Assembly (NCBI GenBank): GCA_025060455.1
Contig: JANXBY010000033.1
Coordinates: 1-64,000 of the forward strand
Source: Armatimonadota bacterium
Lineage (GTDB): Bacteria > Sysuimicrobiota > Sysuimicrobiia > Sysuimicrobiales > Sysuimicrobiaceae
Length of the DNA stretch: 64,000 bases
Direction: 5' to 3'
Shown here: positions 40,522 through 49,412 of the stretch, piece by piece
Layout of the letters: each line of letters starts with the position of its first letter
Position numbering within the stretch: position 1 is the stretch's first letter
Notes under the pieces: model-generated
What the model was told of the DNA's origin: nothing
The model's input: the letters and a program-made list of their open reading frames with translations, nothing else
Databases searched by the model: none
Program-made: the position numbers and the translations under genes

Positions 40522-41660
40522 GCCGTCCGGTCCCGGTCCTCGCGGTGGTGGGCACGCGCCCGGACGCGGTGAAGATGGCGCCGGTGGTGAAGGCGCTGCA
40601 ACAGGACCCGGACTTCCGTCCCTTGCTGGTGGCCACGGCCCAGCACCGGGAGATGCTGGACCAGGTCCTGCGCCTGTTCGACCTGCAGCCCGACGTGGAC
40701 CTGGGCGTCATGCGGCCGCGCCAGACCCTGGCGGAGGTCACCGTGCGGACGCTGGAAGGCCTGGACCGGGTGCTGGCACAGGTGCGTCCCGCTCTGGTGC
40801 TGGTGCAGGGGGACGCCGCGCCGTGCTTTTGCGGTGCCCTGGCCGCGTACTACCACCGCATCCCCGTGGGCCACGTGGAGGCAGGGCTGCGCACGGGGGA
40901 CAAGTACCGCCCGTTCCCGGAGGAAATGTACCGGCGGATGACCGCGGCGGTGGCGGACCTGCACTTCGCGCCCACCCCGCAGGCCCGCGACAACCTCCTG
41001 CGGGAGGGGTACGACCCCGCCAAGGTGTTCGTGACCGGCAACACCGTGATCGACGCCCTCCACGCGGTGGCGCCGCAGGTGCGGCCTGACGGGCTGCCGC
41101 CCCTGGATCCCCACAGCCGCCTGCTCCTGGTCACCGCCCACCGACGGGAGAACTGGGGCAGGCCTTTGCGGGAGGTGTGTGAGGCGGTCCGGGAGCTGGT
41201 GAGCCGCTTCCCCGACGTGGAGGTGGTGTTCTCCGTCCACCGGAATCCCGCGGTGCGGGAGGTGATCCTGCCTGCGCTGGCGGGCGTGCCGCGGGTGCAC
41301 CTGGTGGACCCGCCTGACTACGGGCCGTTCGTGTACCTGGAGCGCCGGGCATACCTGATCCTCACCGACTCCGGGGGGGTGCAGGAAGAAGCGCCGGGCC
41401 TGGGGACGCCGGTGCTGGTGTTGCGGGACACCACGGAGAGGCCGGAGGGGGTGGCGGCGGGCGTGGTGCGGCTGGTGGGGACGGACCGGCGGCGGGTGGT
41501 GGAGGAAGCCGCGCGGCTTCTGGAAGACCCTGAAGCCTACCGGTCCATGGCCACGGCCACCAACCCGTACGGCGACGGACAGGCTGCCCGCCGCATCGTG
41601 CAGATCCTGCGGGTGTACTTCGGGCTTTCCGACCAGCTGCCGGAGCCGTTCAGCCCTTGA
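40518..41660 (+). CDS. wecB: UDP-N-acetylglucosamine 2-epimerase (non-hydrolysing)
   Basis: 380-aa GT-B-fold enzyme converting UDP-GlcNAc to UDP-ManNAc. It has VVGTRPDAVKMAPVVKAL, VGHVEAGLRTGDKYRPFPEE, GNTVIDAL, TAHRRENWGRP and TDSGGVQEEAPGLGTPVL. The usual GDTTT loop reads GDAAP, and the Asn after PEE is Tyr (PEEMYRR). These are outside the key acidic residues, so activity is expected. GTG start overlapping the wecA-like stop. Together the two genes would start a ManNAc-containing envelope glycan; later wec genes are not present. Confidence 0.92.
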   Translation: MSRPVPVLAVVGTRPDAVKMAPVVKALQQDPDFRPLLVATAQHREMLDQVLRLFDLQPDVDLGVMRPRQTLAEVTVRTLEGLDRVLAQVRPALVLVQGDAAPCFCGALAAYYHRIPVGHVEAGLRTGDKYRPFPEEMYRRMTAAVADLHFAPTPQARDNLLREGYDPAKVFVTGNTVIDALHAVAPQVRPDGLPPLDPHSRLLLVTAHRRENWGRPLREVCEAVRELVSRFPDVEVVFSVHRNPAVREVILPALAGVPRVHLVDPPDYGPFVYLERRAYLILTDSGGVQEEAPGLGTPVLVLRDTTERPEGVAAGVVRLVGTDRRRVVEEAARLLEDPEAYRSMATATNPYGDGQAARRIVQILRVYFGLSDQLPEPFSP

Positions 41661-41676
41661 ACCCCTGAGCGGCCAC

Positions 41677-41979
41677 GTGCGTACTCAAAAGTGGGTGAGC
41701 GGGTTGGCGCGCATCGCCGCCGTGGTTCTTGCAGGTCTTTTGCTCGCGGCCGCAAGCGAGCCGGACGTGGTGCGGGCCACCGTGGGCGGGGTGGTGGTGG
41801 AGACCGTGCGGGTAGGCGACGCGGTGGAGGAAGGCGCTCCCCTCGTGTGGGTGCGGACCGCCACCAAGCCGCGCGAGGTGGCGGCGCGGGCTCCCCGGAA
41901 CGGCACCGTGGTCGAAGTACTCGTCCAGGTGGGCGCGCGGGTCCGCGTGGGAGATCCGGTGGTCCGGCTGGGCCCCTGA
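41677..41979 (+). CDS. small secreted barrel-sandwich (biotinyl/lipoyl-like) protein
   Basis: 100-aa protein. An N-terminal hydrophobic segment (ARIAAVVLAAGLLLAAA-like, residues 11-27) serves as signal or anchor. The rest is one barrel-sandwich hybrid fold: ATVGGVVVETVRVGDAVEEG, then APRNGTVVEVLVQVGARVRV and GDPVVRLG, the repeated hairpin of biotinyl/lipoyl domains and of membrane-fusion adaptors. A Lys sits near the modification position (ATKPRE), but the spacing to AP differs by one residue and the protein should be exported, so lipoylation is unlikely. It lies alone between wecB and the S55-like gene. A role as envelope adaptor is a guess. Confidence 0.55.
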   Translation: MRTQKWVSGLARIAAVVLAGLLLAAASEPDVVRATVGGVVVETVRVGDAVEEGAPLVWVRTATKPREVAARAPRNGTVVEVLVQVGARVRVGDPVVRLGP

Positions 41980-42029
41980 CGCTCCTCCGGCGGGCACCGA
42001 CCGGGTGCGGCCCCGGTTCCCCCCTCTGA

Positions 42030-42035
42030 TAGGAT
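42030..42035 (+). promoter_or_regulatory. extended -10 box before the S55-like gene
   Basis: TGATAGGAT gives an extended -10 (TGn then TAGGAT). It is identical in the hexamer to the one at 51220. A leader of about 73 bases follows. Confidence 0.4.
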
Positions 42036-42114
42036 GGGGCGTAGCGCCGTGTCCCACGCAGCCTCAAGGCGGCGGACGGGACCGGGTAGCCCAGGCTCGC
42101 GCGAGGTGCGGGGC

Positions 42115-43887
42115 ATGCGGAAGAGTGCCGCCGGGGTGGTCGTGGCCCTCCTGCTGGCTTCTGTGCTGCCCAGGGTGGATCTGGGGGCGCAGGAGGCAGC
42201 CGAGGTGTTCCCGCTCAGCCGGATCCGGCCCGGGATGCGGGGAGTCGGCCGCACGGTGGTGCAGGGGACCCGCGTGGAGGAGTTCCAGTTCGAGGTGCTC
42301 GGGGTGACCGAAGGGCCGCCGGGACGCCTGGTTTTGTTCCGGGCGTCCGGTCCCGCCATCCGGCGCAGCGGCGGCACCGCCTCCGGGATGAGCGGAAGCC
42401 CTATGTACATCGACGGCCGATTTGCCGGAGCGCTGTCGTACGGGTACCGCTCCGCCGGGCCGGACAGCGACCTGGGGCTGTTTACCCCCGCGGAGGCCAT
42501 GTTGTCCCTGCTGCGAGACGAGCGGGCGCAGGGGCCCGCGCGGGGCGTGGTGGCCCTTCAAGAACCGGTGCGCTTCCGCGGCCGTTGGGTGCGGGCGGTG
42601 AAGCTGGCCGACCGACCGACAGCCGAGGAGGACTCCTCCGGCCTACCCACGTTCGTGCCAGCCGCAAGCCCCCTGCTGGTCTCCGGGATCAGCGACCGCG
42701 CCTTCCGGCTCCTCCAGAGGACCCTCCGGTACGCGGACGTGGTGCCGGTGCAGAGCTACGGCGGGGTGGGGCGTTTCCCCACGCCGCCCCTGGTGCCCGG
42801 AAGCGCGGTGGGTGTGGTGCTGGTGCGGGGGGACGTGAACGCCTGGAGCATCGGCACCCTGTCCTACCGGAGGGGCAACCGGTTTTTGGCCTTCGGGCAC
42901 AGGCTGTTCGGATTCGGCAGCGTGGACTTCCTGCTGACGGCCGCGTACGTGCACACGGTGGTGCGCAGCACGGAGTTCCCGTTCAAAGAGGGTGACATCG
43001 GTGAGGCGGTGGGGACGGTCACCCAGGACCGCACCGCAGGGGTGGCCGGGACATTGGACCGCCTGCCCCGGGTGTTCAACGTCACCGTGACCGTCACCGA
43101 CCAGGAGCGCGCGCGCACCCTCCGGCGGAGCGCGCAGATGGTACGCCGGTCGGACCTGGCCCATAGCCTGGTGCCGCAGGTGGTGCTGGCCGCGGTGGAG
43201 CAGGCCTGGGACGGCTCCGGGGCGGGGACCGCGGAGGTGCGCATCAGCGCCCGGGGCGGGGGGCTGCCCCGTCCGGTGGAGCGGACCAACGTGTTCTACA
43301 GCGCACAGGACGTGGCCACCGCCGCGGTGCTGGACGTGCCGGACGCGGTACGGTTCCTGTTCGGGAACGAGTTCGGGCCGGTCAACCCCGTGGATTTGCA
43401 CGTGGACGTGCGGCTGAGCCGGCAGCGGCGGACGGTGTCCGTGGTGGAGGCGGAGGTGGCCAGCCGCACCGTGCCGCAGGGCGGCCGGCTGCGGGTGCGG
43501 CTGCAGCTGCGCCCGTTCCAGGGGGCAGAAACGGTGTCCCGGGTGGTGGAGATCGAGATCCCGCGCAACTTCCCCCGGGGGCCCGCCCTGCTGGTGGTGG
43601 GCAGCGCGGGCATCCAGCGGGACAACGTACCGCCCGCCGCCCTGCTCGCGGACAAGCTGGGCGGCGAGCCCCCCGCGTCCACGTTCCGGGACCTGCGGGA
43701 GGCGCTGGAGTTCTTCGAGGACTTCGGCCGCAACACCGACGTGCTGCTGCAGCTGGTGCCCGTGGGCGTCCCGCCCAGCGACGACCCGCAGAAGCGGTTC
43801 ATCTACTTCGACGAGTTTGCCGGACGGCTGGTGCGGACGCCGTGGGTGGTCAAGGGCGAGCAGGTCGTCCCCATCGTGGTGGAGTAG
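42115..43887 (+). CDS. secreted S55 (SpoIVB-like) peptidase-domain protein
   Basis: 590-aa exported protein: signal peptide (RKSAAGVVVALLLASVLPR, cleavage near residue 25), then an S55-type region. The nucleophile motif GMSGSP is at residues 91-96, followed by YIDGRFAGALSYGY; the FLAFGHRLFG His is at 262. In SpoIVB the His precedes the Ser, so the order here is permuted; similar proteins occur in other diderm phyla. The last 300 residues look like a beta-rich domain of unknown function. ATG at 42115 after GAGGTGCGGGGC. It is followed by tamB, suggesting an envelope processing role. Confidence 0.7.
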   Translation: MRKSAAGVVVALLLASVLPRVDLGAQEAAEVFPLSRIRPGMRGVGRTVVQGTRVEEFQFEVLGVTEGPPGRLVLFRASGPAIRRSGGTASGMSGSPMYIDGRFAGALSYGYRSAGPDSDLGLFTPAEAMLSLLRDERAQGPARGVVALQEPVRFRGRWVRAVKLADRPTAEEDSSGLPTFVPAASPLLVSGISDRAFRLLQRTLRYADVVPVQSYGGVGRFPTPPLVPGSAVGVVLVRGDVNAWSIGTLSYRRGNRFLAFGHRLFGFGSVDFLLTAAYVHTVVRSTEFPFKEGDIGEAVGTVTQDRTAGVAGTLDRLPRVFNVTVTVTDQERARTLRRSAQMVRRSDLAHSLVPQVVLAAVEQAWDGSGAGTAEVRISARGGGLPRPVERTNVFYSAQDVATAAVLDVPDAVRFLFGNEFGPVNPVDLHVDVRLSRQRRTVSVVEAEVASRTVPQGGRLRVRLQLRPFQGAETVSRVVEIEIPRNFPRGPALLVVGSAGIQRDNVPPAALLADKLGGEPPASTFRDLREALEFFEDFGRNTDVLLQLVPVGVPPSDDPQKRFIYFDEFAGRLVRTPWVVKGEQVVPIVVE

Positions 43888-43939
43888 CCGCGCCGGGCAG
43901 CCCCCTCCCGTGGGCGAACTCCGGGGAGGGTGGCGTCCC

Positions 43940-46900
43940 GTGACGGCCCGGTGGTGGGGCGTGCCCGCGGCCGCGGTGGCGCTCCTCCTGGGGCTGGTGG
44001 TGGTGGGGCCGGCCGCGGTGCGGTCGGTGGCGTTCCACCGACAGGCTGCGGTGTGGGTGTCCCGGTGGGTGGAAGCGCAGCTGGGCCGGCCTACGTCCGT
44101 GGAACGTGTAGAGGTGTGGGCCGACCGCGTGACGCTGCACCGCGTGCGTGTGGCCGGGCTGGTTCGCGCCGAGCAGGTGCACGTGGAGTGGGATCTCCCT
44201 TCGCTGGTGCGGGAGCGGTTGGCCGGGCGGAGCGGGTTGTGGGCGCTACGCAGGGTGCGGCTGGTGGCGCCCTTCGTCGTGTTCGTGCGTGGCCCGCAGG
44301 GCCGGTGGAACGTGGAAGATCTTTGGCGTCCTGCAGCGGTTGGGCCTCCAGCGCCCGCGGAGCGACTGCAGGCCGAGCTGCAGGTGGAGGGTGGCACGGC
44401 GCAGGTGGTGGACGGGCTGGGCGGCCTGCGCTTCTCCGCGCGGGAGGTGCGAGGGCGCGCGTGGCTTGCCGACCTGCCGCTGATCCGGCTGTCCGCGGAA
44501 GCGGCGGTGCTGCCGGGAACGCCCGCCCGCGTCTGGGTTTCCGGGTGGGTGGACACGCAGGGAGCGGTGGCGGATCTCGCGGTGCGGTTCGCAGGTGCCC
44601 GGGTGACGGACTGGGCCCGTTTTCTGGCTCAAGACCCGCGGTGGCGGTGGGAAGGCGGAACCGTGAGCGGCCGGCTGCGGCTGTACGGCGAAGCTCGGGC
44701 GCCTCAGCTGGAAGGCGAGGTACAGCTGGACGGGGTGGCGGTGTGGCTGCCGCGGGAGCGGCTGCGCGTGCGGGCTACCGGACCTGTGGGAGTGTCGGGC
44801 CGGTGGGTGAGCCTCCGGTCGGTAAAGGCGCAGGTGGGCTCCGCGGTGGTGGACGTGTCGGGCGAGGTGCGCCTTGCGGGGGAGGGAGCGGTGGAACTGG
44901 ACGCCCGGTTCCGGGGCGCGGATTTGGCGATGGTGCGGCGCCTTGTGGGCGCCGGGCTGCCCGTCCGCGGCCGCGTGGAGGGGCGGGTGGAGGTGGAAGG
45001 CCCCCTGTCCGCGGTGCGCATACGGGCGCGGCTACAGGCCCCGATGGTGCGGGTGGGACCGGAGACGATTCAGGACGCAACGGCTCAGGTGGACTACGGC
45101 GTGGGGACCGTGGTGATCCGCTCCGCGGCCGCTCGGCTGCGCGGGGGCACGTTACGGGCAGACGCGGTCGCTTCCGCGACACCCCCGCGCCTGGTGGCCA
45201 CCGCGTGGCTGGACCGTGTGGATGCCGCCGCCGCTTCTTCGTGGGGGCTGCACCTTCCCCTTGGCGGCACCCTCACCGGCGCAGTGGTGGTGGCAGGTGG
45301 ATCGAGGGACCCCGCGGTGGGAGGCGTCCTGCGGGGGGCGCGAGGGGAGCTGCTCGCGGAGCCCGTAGACGGTTGGAGCGCGGCGTTTGACTACGCTGGC
45401 GGAACCCTCAAGCTGTACGCGGCGCGAGCCCGGTCCGGGGGTGCGGAGGTCCACGCGTGGGGAGAGGCCTCCGGGCGGTCGGTGCATCTGGACGTGGCGG
45501 GTCGCGGAGTCCCCGTAGAGCAGGTGGTGCGGCGCGCGGGCGTGCACCTGCCCGCCTCGGGCCGGTTGGACGTCTCCGGACGGGTCACGGGCTCGTTGCG
45601 CGCACCGCAGTTTTCAGGGCGCCTGTGGGTCGGCCGTGGGTCTGTAGGTACCGTACGCTGGGACGAGGCGGTGCTCAGGCTGGAAGCCTCCGGCTCCCTG
45701 CTGCGCGTGGCGGACCTCCGGTGGCGGGACGGACCGGACACGTACCAGGCCGCTGGCTGGGTGAGCCTGCGGGGCTCGGAGCTCGACGTGCGGCTGCAGA
45801 CGCCGGGCGCGCGCGTGGAGAGGCTGCTGGAGCTGGGCTCGGTCAACCTCCCGGTAACCGGCGAGGTCCGCGGGTGGGTTCACGTCGCCGGGAGCCTGCA
45901 CGACCCCGTGGCCTCGGGGTGGTTCCGGCTGTGGGGGGTTCAGACCCCGGTGATCGCTCTTTCGACGGCGGCGGGCCAGTTCCGGTGGGAAGGCGGTGTC
46001 CTGTCCCTGGAGGAAGCGGCGGTGCACTCGCCGGCCTTCGACGTGCGGCTGCAAGGCGCGGTGAGCTCCACCGGGCACCTGCAGCTGTGGTTTTCCGCAG
46101 ACCCCACACGGTTGGAGGAGGTGCCCCAGCTGCGCAGCGCCGCGTTGCGGCTGTCCGGTCAGCTGGCCGCGCGCGGGCAGGTGACCGGAACGGTGGACGC
46201 GCCCGTGGTGGAGGCACAGCTGTCGGCTGACCGGGTGCAGGTGAACGGAGAAACGTTCCACCATGTGCAGGGCGACGTGCGGTGGGCTCGGGGAACCCTT
46301 GAAGCCCGGGCCCTGCGCCTGCACCGCGGCGGGGCCAGCTACTCCGTTGAGGGCCGGCTGAGCCTTTCGGACGACCCGATGGTGGATCTGGTGCTGGAGG
46401 CGAAGGACGCGGACCTGCTCAGCCTCTTGGCGATGGTGGGGGTAAACCTGGACGCGGACGGACGCCTGTCAGGCCGGCTTGCGCTTTCCGGCCCGCTGTC
46501 GCGCCCCAGGGCCGAGCTGGACGTCCGCCTGGCCGACGGAAGGCTACGCGGCTACCGGTTCCCTTCGGCTTCGGCAAGGGCGGTGCTGGAGGACGGGCGG
46601 GTCGTCCTCCAAGACGTGGAGGTGGTGGCCTCACAGGGTCGGTTGCGGGCGCAGGGGACCGTGGACCTCCGGGGCCAGACCGAGGTGGAGGTGGCGGGAT
46701 TGGGGTTGGAGGCGTCCGCGGTCTCCACCCTGGCCCGGCTGCGCACACCCCTGGTGGGCACCCTGGACTTCACGGTGCAGCTGTCGGGCGACCTCCGCGA
46801 CCCCACCGCGGGTCTGGCGTTGGAAGTCAGAGGGTTTGGCGTGGCCGGCGCCCAGGTGGACCGGCTCACCGCGCACGCCATCTACCGGGACGGGTTCCTG

Positions 46901-48211
46901 GAGCTGGAGCAGCTGCTGCTGGAGGAGGACGGCCAACGTGTCCGCGCGCGGGGCCGGCTGCCCCTGCGCCTGCGCCAGCTGGAAGCTGACCCCCAGGGAC
47001 CCGTGGACTTCGTGGCCAGCACCGATCGGGCCGACCTGGGTTTTTTGCGCCTGCTGCCCTTCGTCCAGGAGGCGGAGGGACCCGTGGAGGCCAGCTTGCG
47101 GGTGCAGGGCACCGTGGCCGACCCGCGGATGGAGGGTTTCGTGCGGGCAGACGGCGGACGCCTCAAACTGAGAGGGCTGGACCCGGCCCTGGAACGGATA
47201 CAGCTGGACGTGTCCTTTGACCACACCCGCGCCGCCCTGCGGCAGTTCCGCGCAGACCTGGGAGGCGGCGCGGTGGAGGCCACGGGCGAAGCCCGCTTCG
47301 AGGGCCTCCGCCTGCAGGGCTACCGACTGCAGGTGTCCCCCAGGGGGACGCGGGTGAGGGTCCAACCGTACCTGCAGGCGGCGGTGGACGGCACGGCGGA
47401 GGTGGCGGGGACCGCCACCCGGGCGCGCTTGGCCGGACGGCTGGTGCTGTCCTCGGGTGAGCTGGTGGCAGCAACTCCCCCTCGGGGTCCGAACGGGGCT
47501 GCGCCGTTCCCCGTGGACCTGGATCTGGAGCTGCTGGCCGGAGAGGGGCTGTTCGTGATCGCCGGCCCCGTGCGGCTCCAGATGGGGGGCGCGCTGCACG
47601 TGGGAGGTACCGTGGGCCAACCGGCGCTGTCGGGGACGGTGAGGGGCCGCGGGGGTGAGTACCGGGCCTTCGGCACCACCTTCACGGTGGAGGAGGGTGT
47701 GGCCGTCTTCCAGGAGTTCCGGGGGACGCAGCCGGTGGTGAGCGCGCGGGCCACCACCCGGGTGGGAGACGTCACGGTGTTCGTGGACCTGTCCGGCACC
47801 CCGGATCAGATGCAGGTGCGCCTGCGCAGCGACCCGGAGTTGCCCCACGACCGCATCGTGCAGCTCCTGGCGGCGCAGGCGGGCATCCAGCAGGCCCTGG
47901 GCGGACAGGTGGAGGCCGCCCTGCGGCAGCAGCTGACCCGGTTTTTGCTGGGCGAGTTCGAACAGCGCCTGCGCCAGCTGCTCGGGTTGCAGGAGCTGCG
48001 GGTAGAGTACGACTTCGAAAAGCCCCTGCGACTGCGCATGGGCCGGTTCTTGCTGCAGGACCTGTACCTGACATTGACCAGCGTGTTCGATGCGGAGACC
48101 CGGTTCCTGTGGGCGCTGGAGTACCGGTTCGCTCGGCACTACGCCCTCGCGTTCAGCCACGACACCGCGGGGGTGTGGATGGTACTGCTGCGGGCCAACT
48201 TCGCCTGGTGA
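43940..48211 (+). CDS. tamB: translocation and assembly module protein TamB (AsmA/DUF490 type)
   Basis: 1423-aa bridge-like protein with one N-terminal membrane anchor (about residues 8-28, AAAVALLLGLVVVGPAAV), a very long repetitive beta-rich body (many VxLxGxVxLxxG-type strands, predicted groove for lipid) and a C-terminal DUF490 domain (about 1080-1423, with PVVSARATTRVGDVTVFVDL and LRQLLGLQELRVEYDFEKP). TamB-like proteins carry phospholipid to, or help assemble proteins in, the outer membrane. GTG at 43940 after GGGGAGGG. bamA lies 1.2 kb downstream with a sigma-factor gene between. Confidence 0.88.
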   Translation: MTARWWGVPAAAVALLLGLVVVGPAAVRSVAFHRQAAVWVSRWVEAQLGRPTSVERVEVWADRVTLHRVRVAGLVRAEQVHVEWDLPSLVRERLAGRSGLWALRRVRLVAPFVVFVRGPQGRWNVEDLWRPAAVGPPAPAERLQAELQVEGGTAQVVDGLGGLRFSAREVRGRAWLADLPLIRLSAEAAVLPGTPARVWVSGWVDTQGAVADLAVRFAGARVTDWARFLAQDPRWRWEGGTVSGRLRLYGEARAPQLEGEVQLDGVAVWLPRERLRVRATGPVGVSGRWVSLRSVKAQVGSAVVDVSGEVRLAGEGAVELDARFRGADLAMVRRLVGAGLPVRGRVEGRVEVEGPLSAVRIRARLQAPMVRVGPETIQDATAQVDYGVGTVVIRSAAARLRGGTLRADAVASATPPRLVATAWLDRVDAAAASSWGLHLPLGGTLTGAVVVAGGSRDPAVGGVLRGARGELLAEPVDGWSAAFDYAGGTLKLYAARARSGGAEVHAWGEASGRSVHLDVAGRGVPVEQVVRRAGVHLPASGRLDVSGRVTGSLRAPQFSGRLWVGRGSVGTVRWDEAVLRLEASGSLLRVADLRWRDGPDTYQAAGWVSLRGSELDVRLQTPGARVERLLELGSVNLPVTGEVRGWVHVAGSLHDPVASGWFRLWGVQTPVIALSTAAGQFRWEGGVLSLEEAAVHSPAFDVRLQGAVSSTGHLQLWFSADPTRLEEVPQLRSAALRLSGQLAARGQVTGTVDAPVVEAQLSADRVQVNGETFHHVQGDVRWARGTLEARALRLHRGGASYSVEGRLSLSDDPMVDLVLEAKDADLLSLLAMVGVNLDADGRLSGRLALSGPLSRPRAELDVRLADGRLRGYRFPSASARAVLEDGRVVLQDVEVVASQGRLRAQGTVDLRGQTEVEVAGLGLEASAVSTLARLRTPLVGTLDFTVQLSGDLRDPTAGLALEVRGFGVAGAQVDRLTAHAIYRDGFLELEQLLLEEDGQRVRARGRLPLRLRQLEADPQGPVDFVASTDRADLGFLRLLPFVQEAEGPVEASLRVQGTVADPRMEGFVRADGGRLKLRGLDPALERIQLDVSFDHTRAALRQFRADLGGGAVEATGEARFEGLRLQGYRLQVSPRGTRVRVQPYLQAAVDGTAEVAGTATRARLAGRLVLSSGELVAATPPRGPNGAAPFPVDLDLELLAGEGLFVIAGPVRLQMGGALHVGGTVGQPALSGTVRGRGGEYRAFGTTFTVEEGVAVFQEFRGTQPVVSARATTRVGDVTVFVDLSGTPDQMQVRLRSDPELPHDRIVQLLAAQAGIQQALGGQVEAALRQQLTRFLLGEFEQRLRQLLGLQELRVEYDFEKPLRLRMGRFLLQDLYLTLTSVFDAETRFLWALEYRFARHYALAFSHDTAGVWMVLLRANFAW

Positions 48212-48221
48212 GGAGGTGGCG

Positions 48222-48884
48222 GTGTTCGACGAGTACGTACGGGAACTCAGAGGGGTGCGCACCCTCCAGCCCGCAGAGGAGCGGGAGCTGTGGGCCCGGT
48301 ACAAGGAGCACGGCGACCCCAGGGCGCGGGCGCGCCTGATCGAGGCGTACCAGCCGCTGGTGTTCAAGCTGGTGATGGGGATGGGGCTGCCGGAAGCCCT
48401 CCTGCTGGACATGATCCAGGAAGGCACCGTGGGGCTCATCGACGCCGTGGAGCGGTTCGAGCCCGCGCGGGGGTTCCGGTTCTCCACCTACGCCGCCTAC
48501 CGGATCCGCGGGGCTGTCCTGAACGCGCTCCGGAGGGAGCGGTCCCAGGCTACCTCCGCGAGCGACCCGGACGGGCTGGCGGGAGCCCTGGAGCGTCTGG
48601 AGGACGTGGCCGCGGAGGAAGCCCTGGGCGCGGTGGAGGACGCGGTGCTGACCGCGCAGCTGGCCCAGGGGCTCGGCCGGCTGCCGCCCCGGGAGCGGGC
48701 CGTGGTGGAGGCGTTCTACTTTCACCCCCGGGGCCTGGCGGACGTGGCGCGGGAGCTGGGGGTGAGCGTGTCGCACCTGTACCGCCTGCACCACAGGGCC
48801 CTCGAGGTTCTGCGGCGGTGGATAGACGTGGCTGGGGGCGGAGCCCCCGCGTTCAACCCACCGGGGCGTTCCCCGCGGCGGTGA
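48222..48884 (+). CDS. sigma-70 family RNA polymerase sigma factor
   Basis: 220-aa sigma factor. Region 2 is clear: LIEAYQPLVFKLVMGMGLPE, DMIQEGTVGLIDAVERFEPA, GFRFSTYAAYRIRGAVLNALR (the -10-binding helix). Region 4: LGRLPPRERAVVEAFYFHPR and LADVARELGVSVSHLYRLHH, a helix-turn-helix. Region 3 is short and region 1 absent, as in the FliA/WhiG/SigB-like group 3 factors. The GTG at 48222 has AGGAGG five bases upstream, one codon pair inside the tamB-sigma junction. Its place inside an outer-membrane operon is unusual. Confidence 0.88.
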   Translation: MFDEYVRELRGVRTLQPAEERELWARYKEHGDPRARARLIEAYQPLVFKLVMGMGLPEALLLDMIQEGTVGLIDAVERFEPARGFRFSTYAAYRIRGAVLNALRRERSQATSASDPDGLAGALERLEDVAAEEALGAVEDAVLTAQLAQGLGRLPPRERAVVEAFYFHPRGLADVARELGVSVSHLYRLHHRALEVLRRWIDVAGGGAPAFNPPGRSPRR

Positions 48885-48924
48885 GTTGCCGAAACCCGTG
48901 CGGATAGTAGTGCGGGAGGTAGCG

Positions 48925-49392
48925 GTGAGCCGGGTCGCCACGCACATCGAGGGAGCGCGCACCTGGCTGGACCGTGCGGCCCGGTCGTGGGAGGCCGGCC
49001 GCAGGGCACGGGCTCTGCTGGACCTGCAGCTGGCGGAAGCCGAGGTCCGGCTGGCGCGCCACCTGGCGGCCTGTGAACCCGCCCCGCGTGTCCGCAGGCG
49101 GCCCCTGGCCGTTGTGGTGGCGGTGGCGGCGGTGGTGGCGGTAGCTTTGGCGGGCGGCGTGCGGTGGCCGGCGGACAGCCCGCCCGAGAGGGCCACCGCA
49201 CACGCCGCGGGCCGTGCGGTGTCGCTGGGCTACGTGCCGGGCAGCCTGCTGGCACTCGTTGCCCCGCCGCGGGGCCGCCTGGTGGGGCGGCCGTGGGCTG
49301 CCGCCTCCGCGGACGAGGTGGCCTTGTGGGTACAGGCCGTGCTGCACGAGGCGGGGGTGGAGGCTGAGGCAATTCCTGCCTCCCTGCGCTGA
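48925..49392 (+). CDS. single-pass membrane protein of unknown function
   Basis: 155-aa protein. The N-terminal 55 residues are charged and helical (VATHIEGARTWLDRAARSWE; ALLDLQLAEAEVRLARHLAA), followed by one membrane helix (PLAVVVAVAAVVAVALAGGV, about 57-76) and an outer domain with no family I know. Directly downstream of a sigma-factor gene, this topology (inside helical part, one helix, outer part) would suit an anti-sigma protein, but no known anti-sigma motif is visible. GTG at 48925 with GGGAGGT four bases upstream; alternative starts (TTG 48886) lack a good site. Confidence 0.55.
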   Translation: MSRVATHIEGARTWLDRAARSWEAGRRARALLDLQLAEAEVRLARHLAACEPAPRVRRRPLAVVVAVAAVVAVALAGGVRWPADSPPERATAHAAGRAVSLGYVPGSLLALVAPPRGRLVGRPWAAASADEVALWVQAVLHEAGVEAEAIPASLR

Positions 49393-49412
49393 GTCAACGT
49401 GAGGAGGTGGAC

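Noticed and set aside
41677-41979. Calling the small barrel-sandwich protein a biotin or lipoyl carrier
   Set aside because: There is no MKM or DKA motif at the proper spacing, and the N-terminal signal would place it outside the cytoplasmic ligases.
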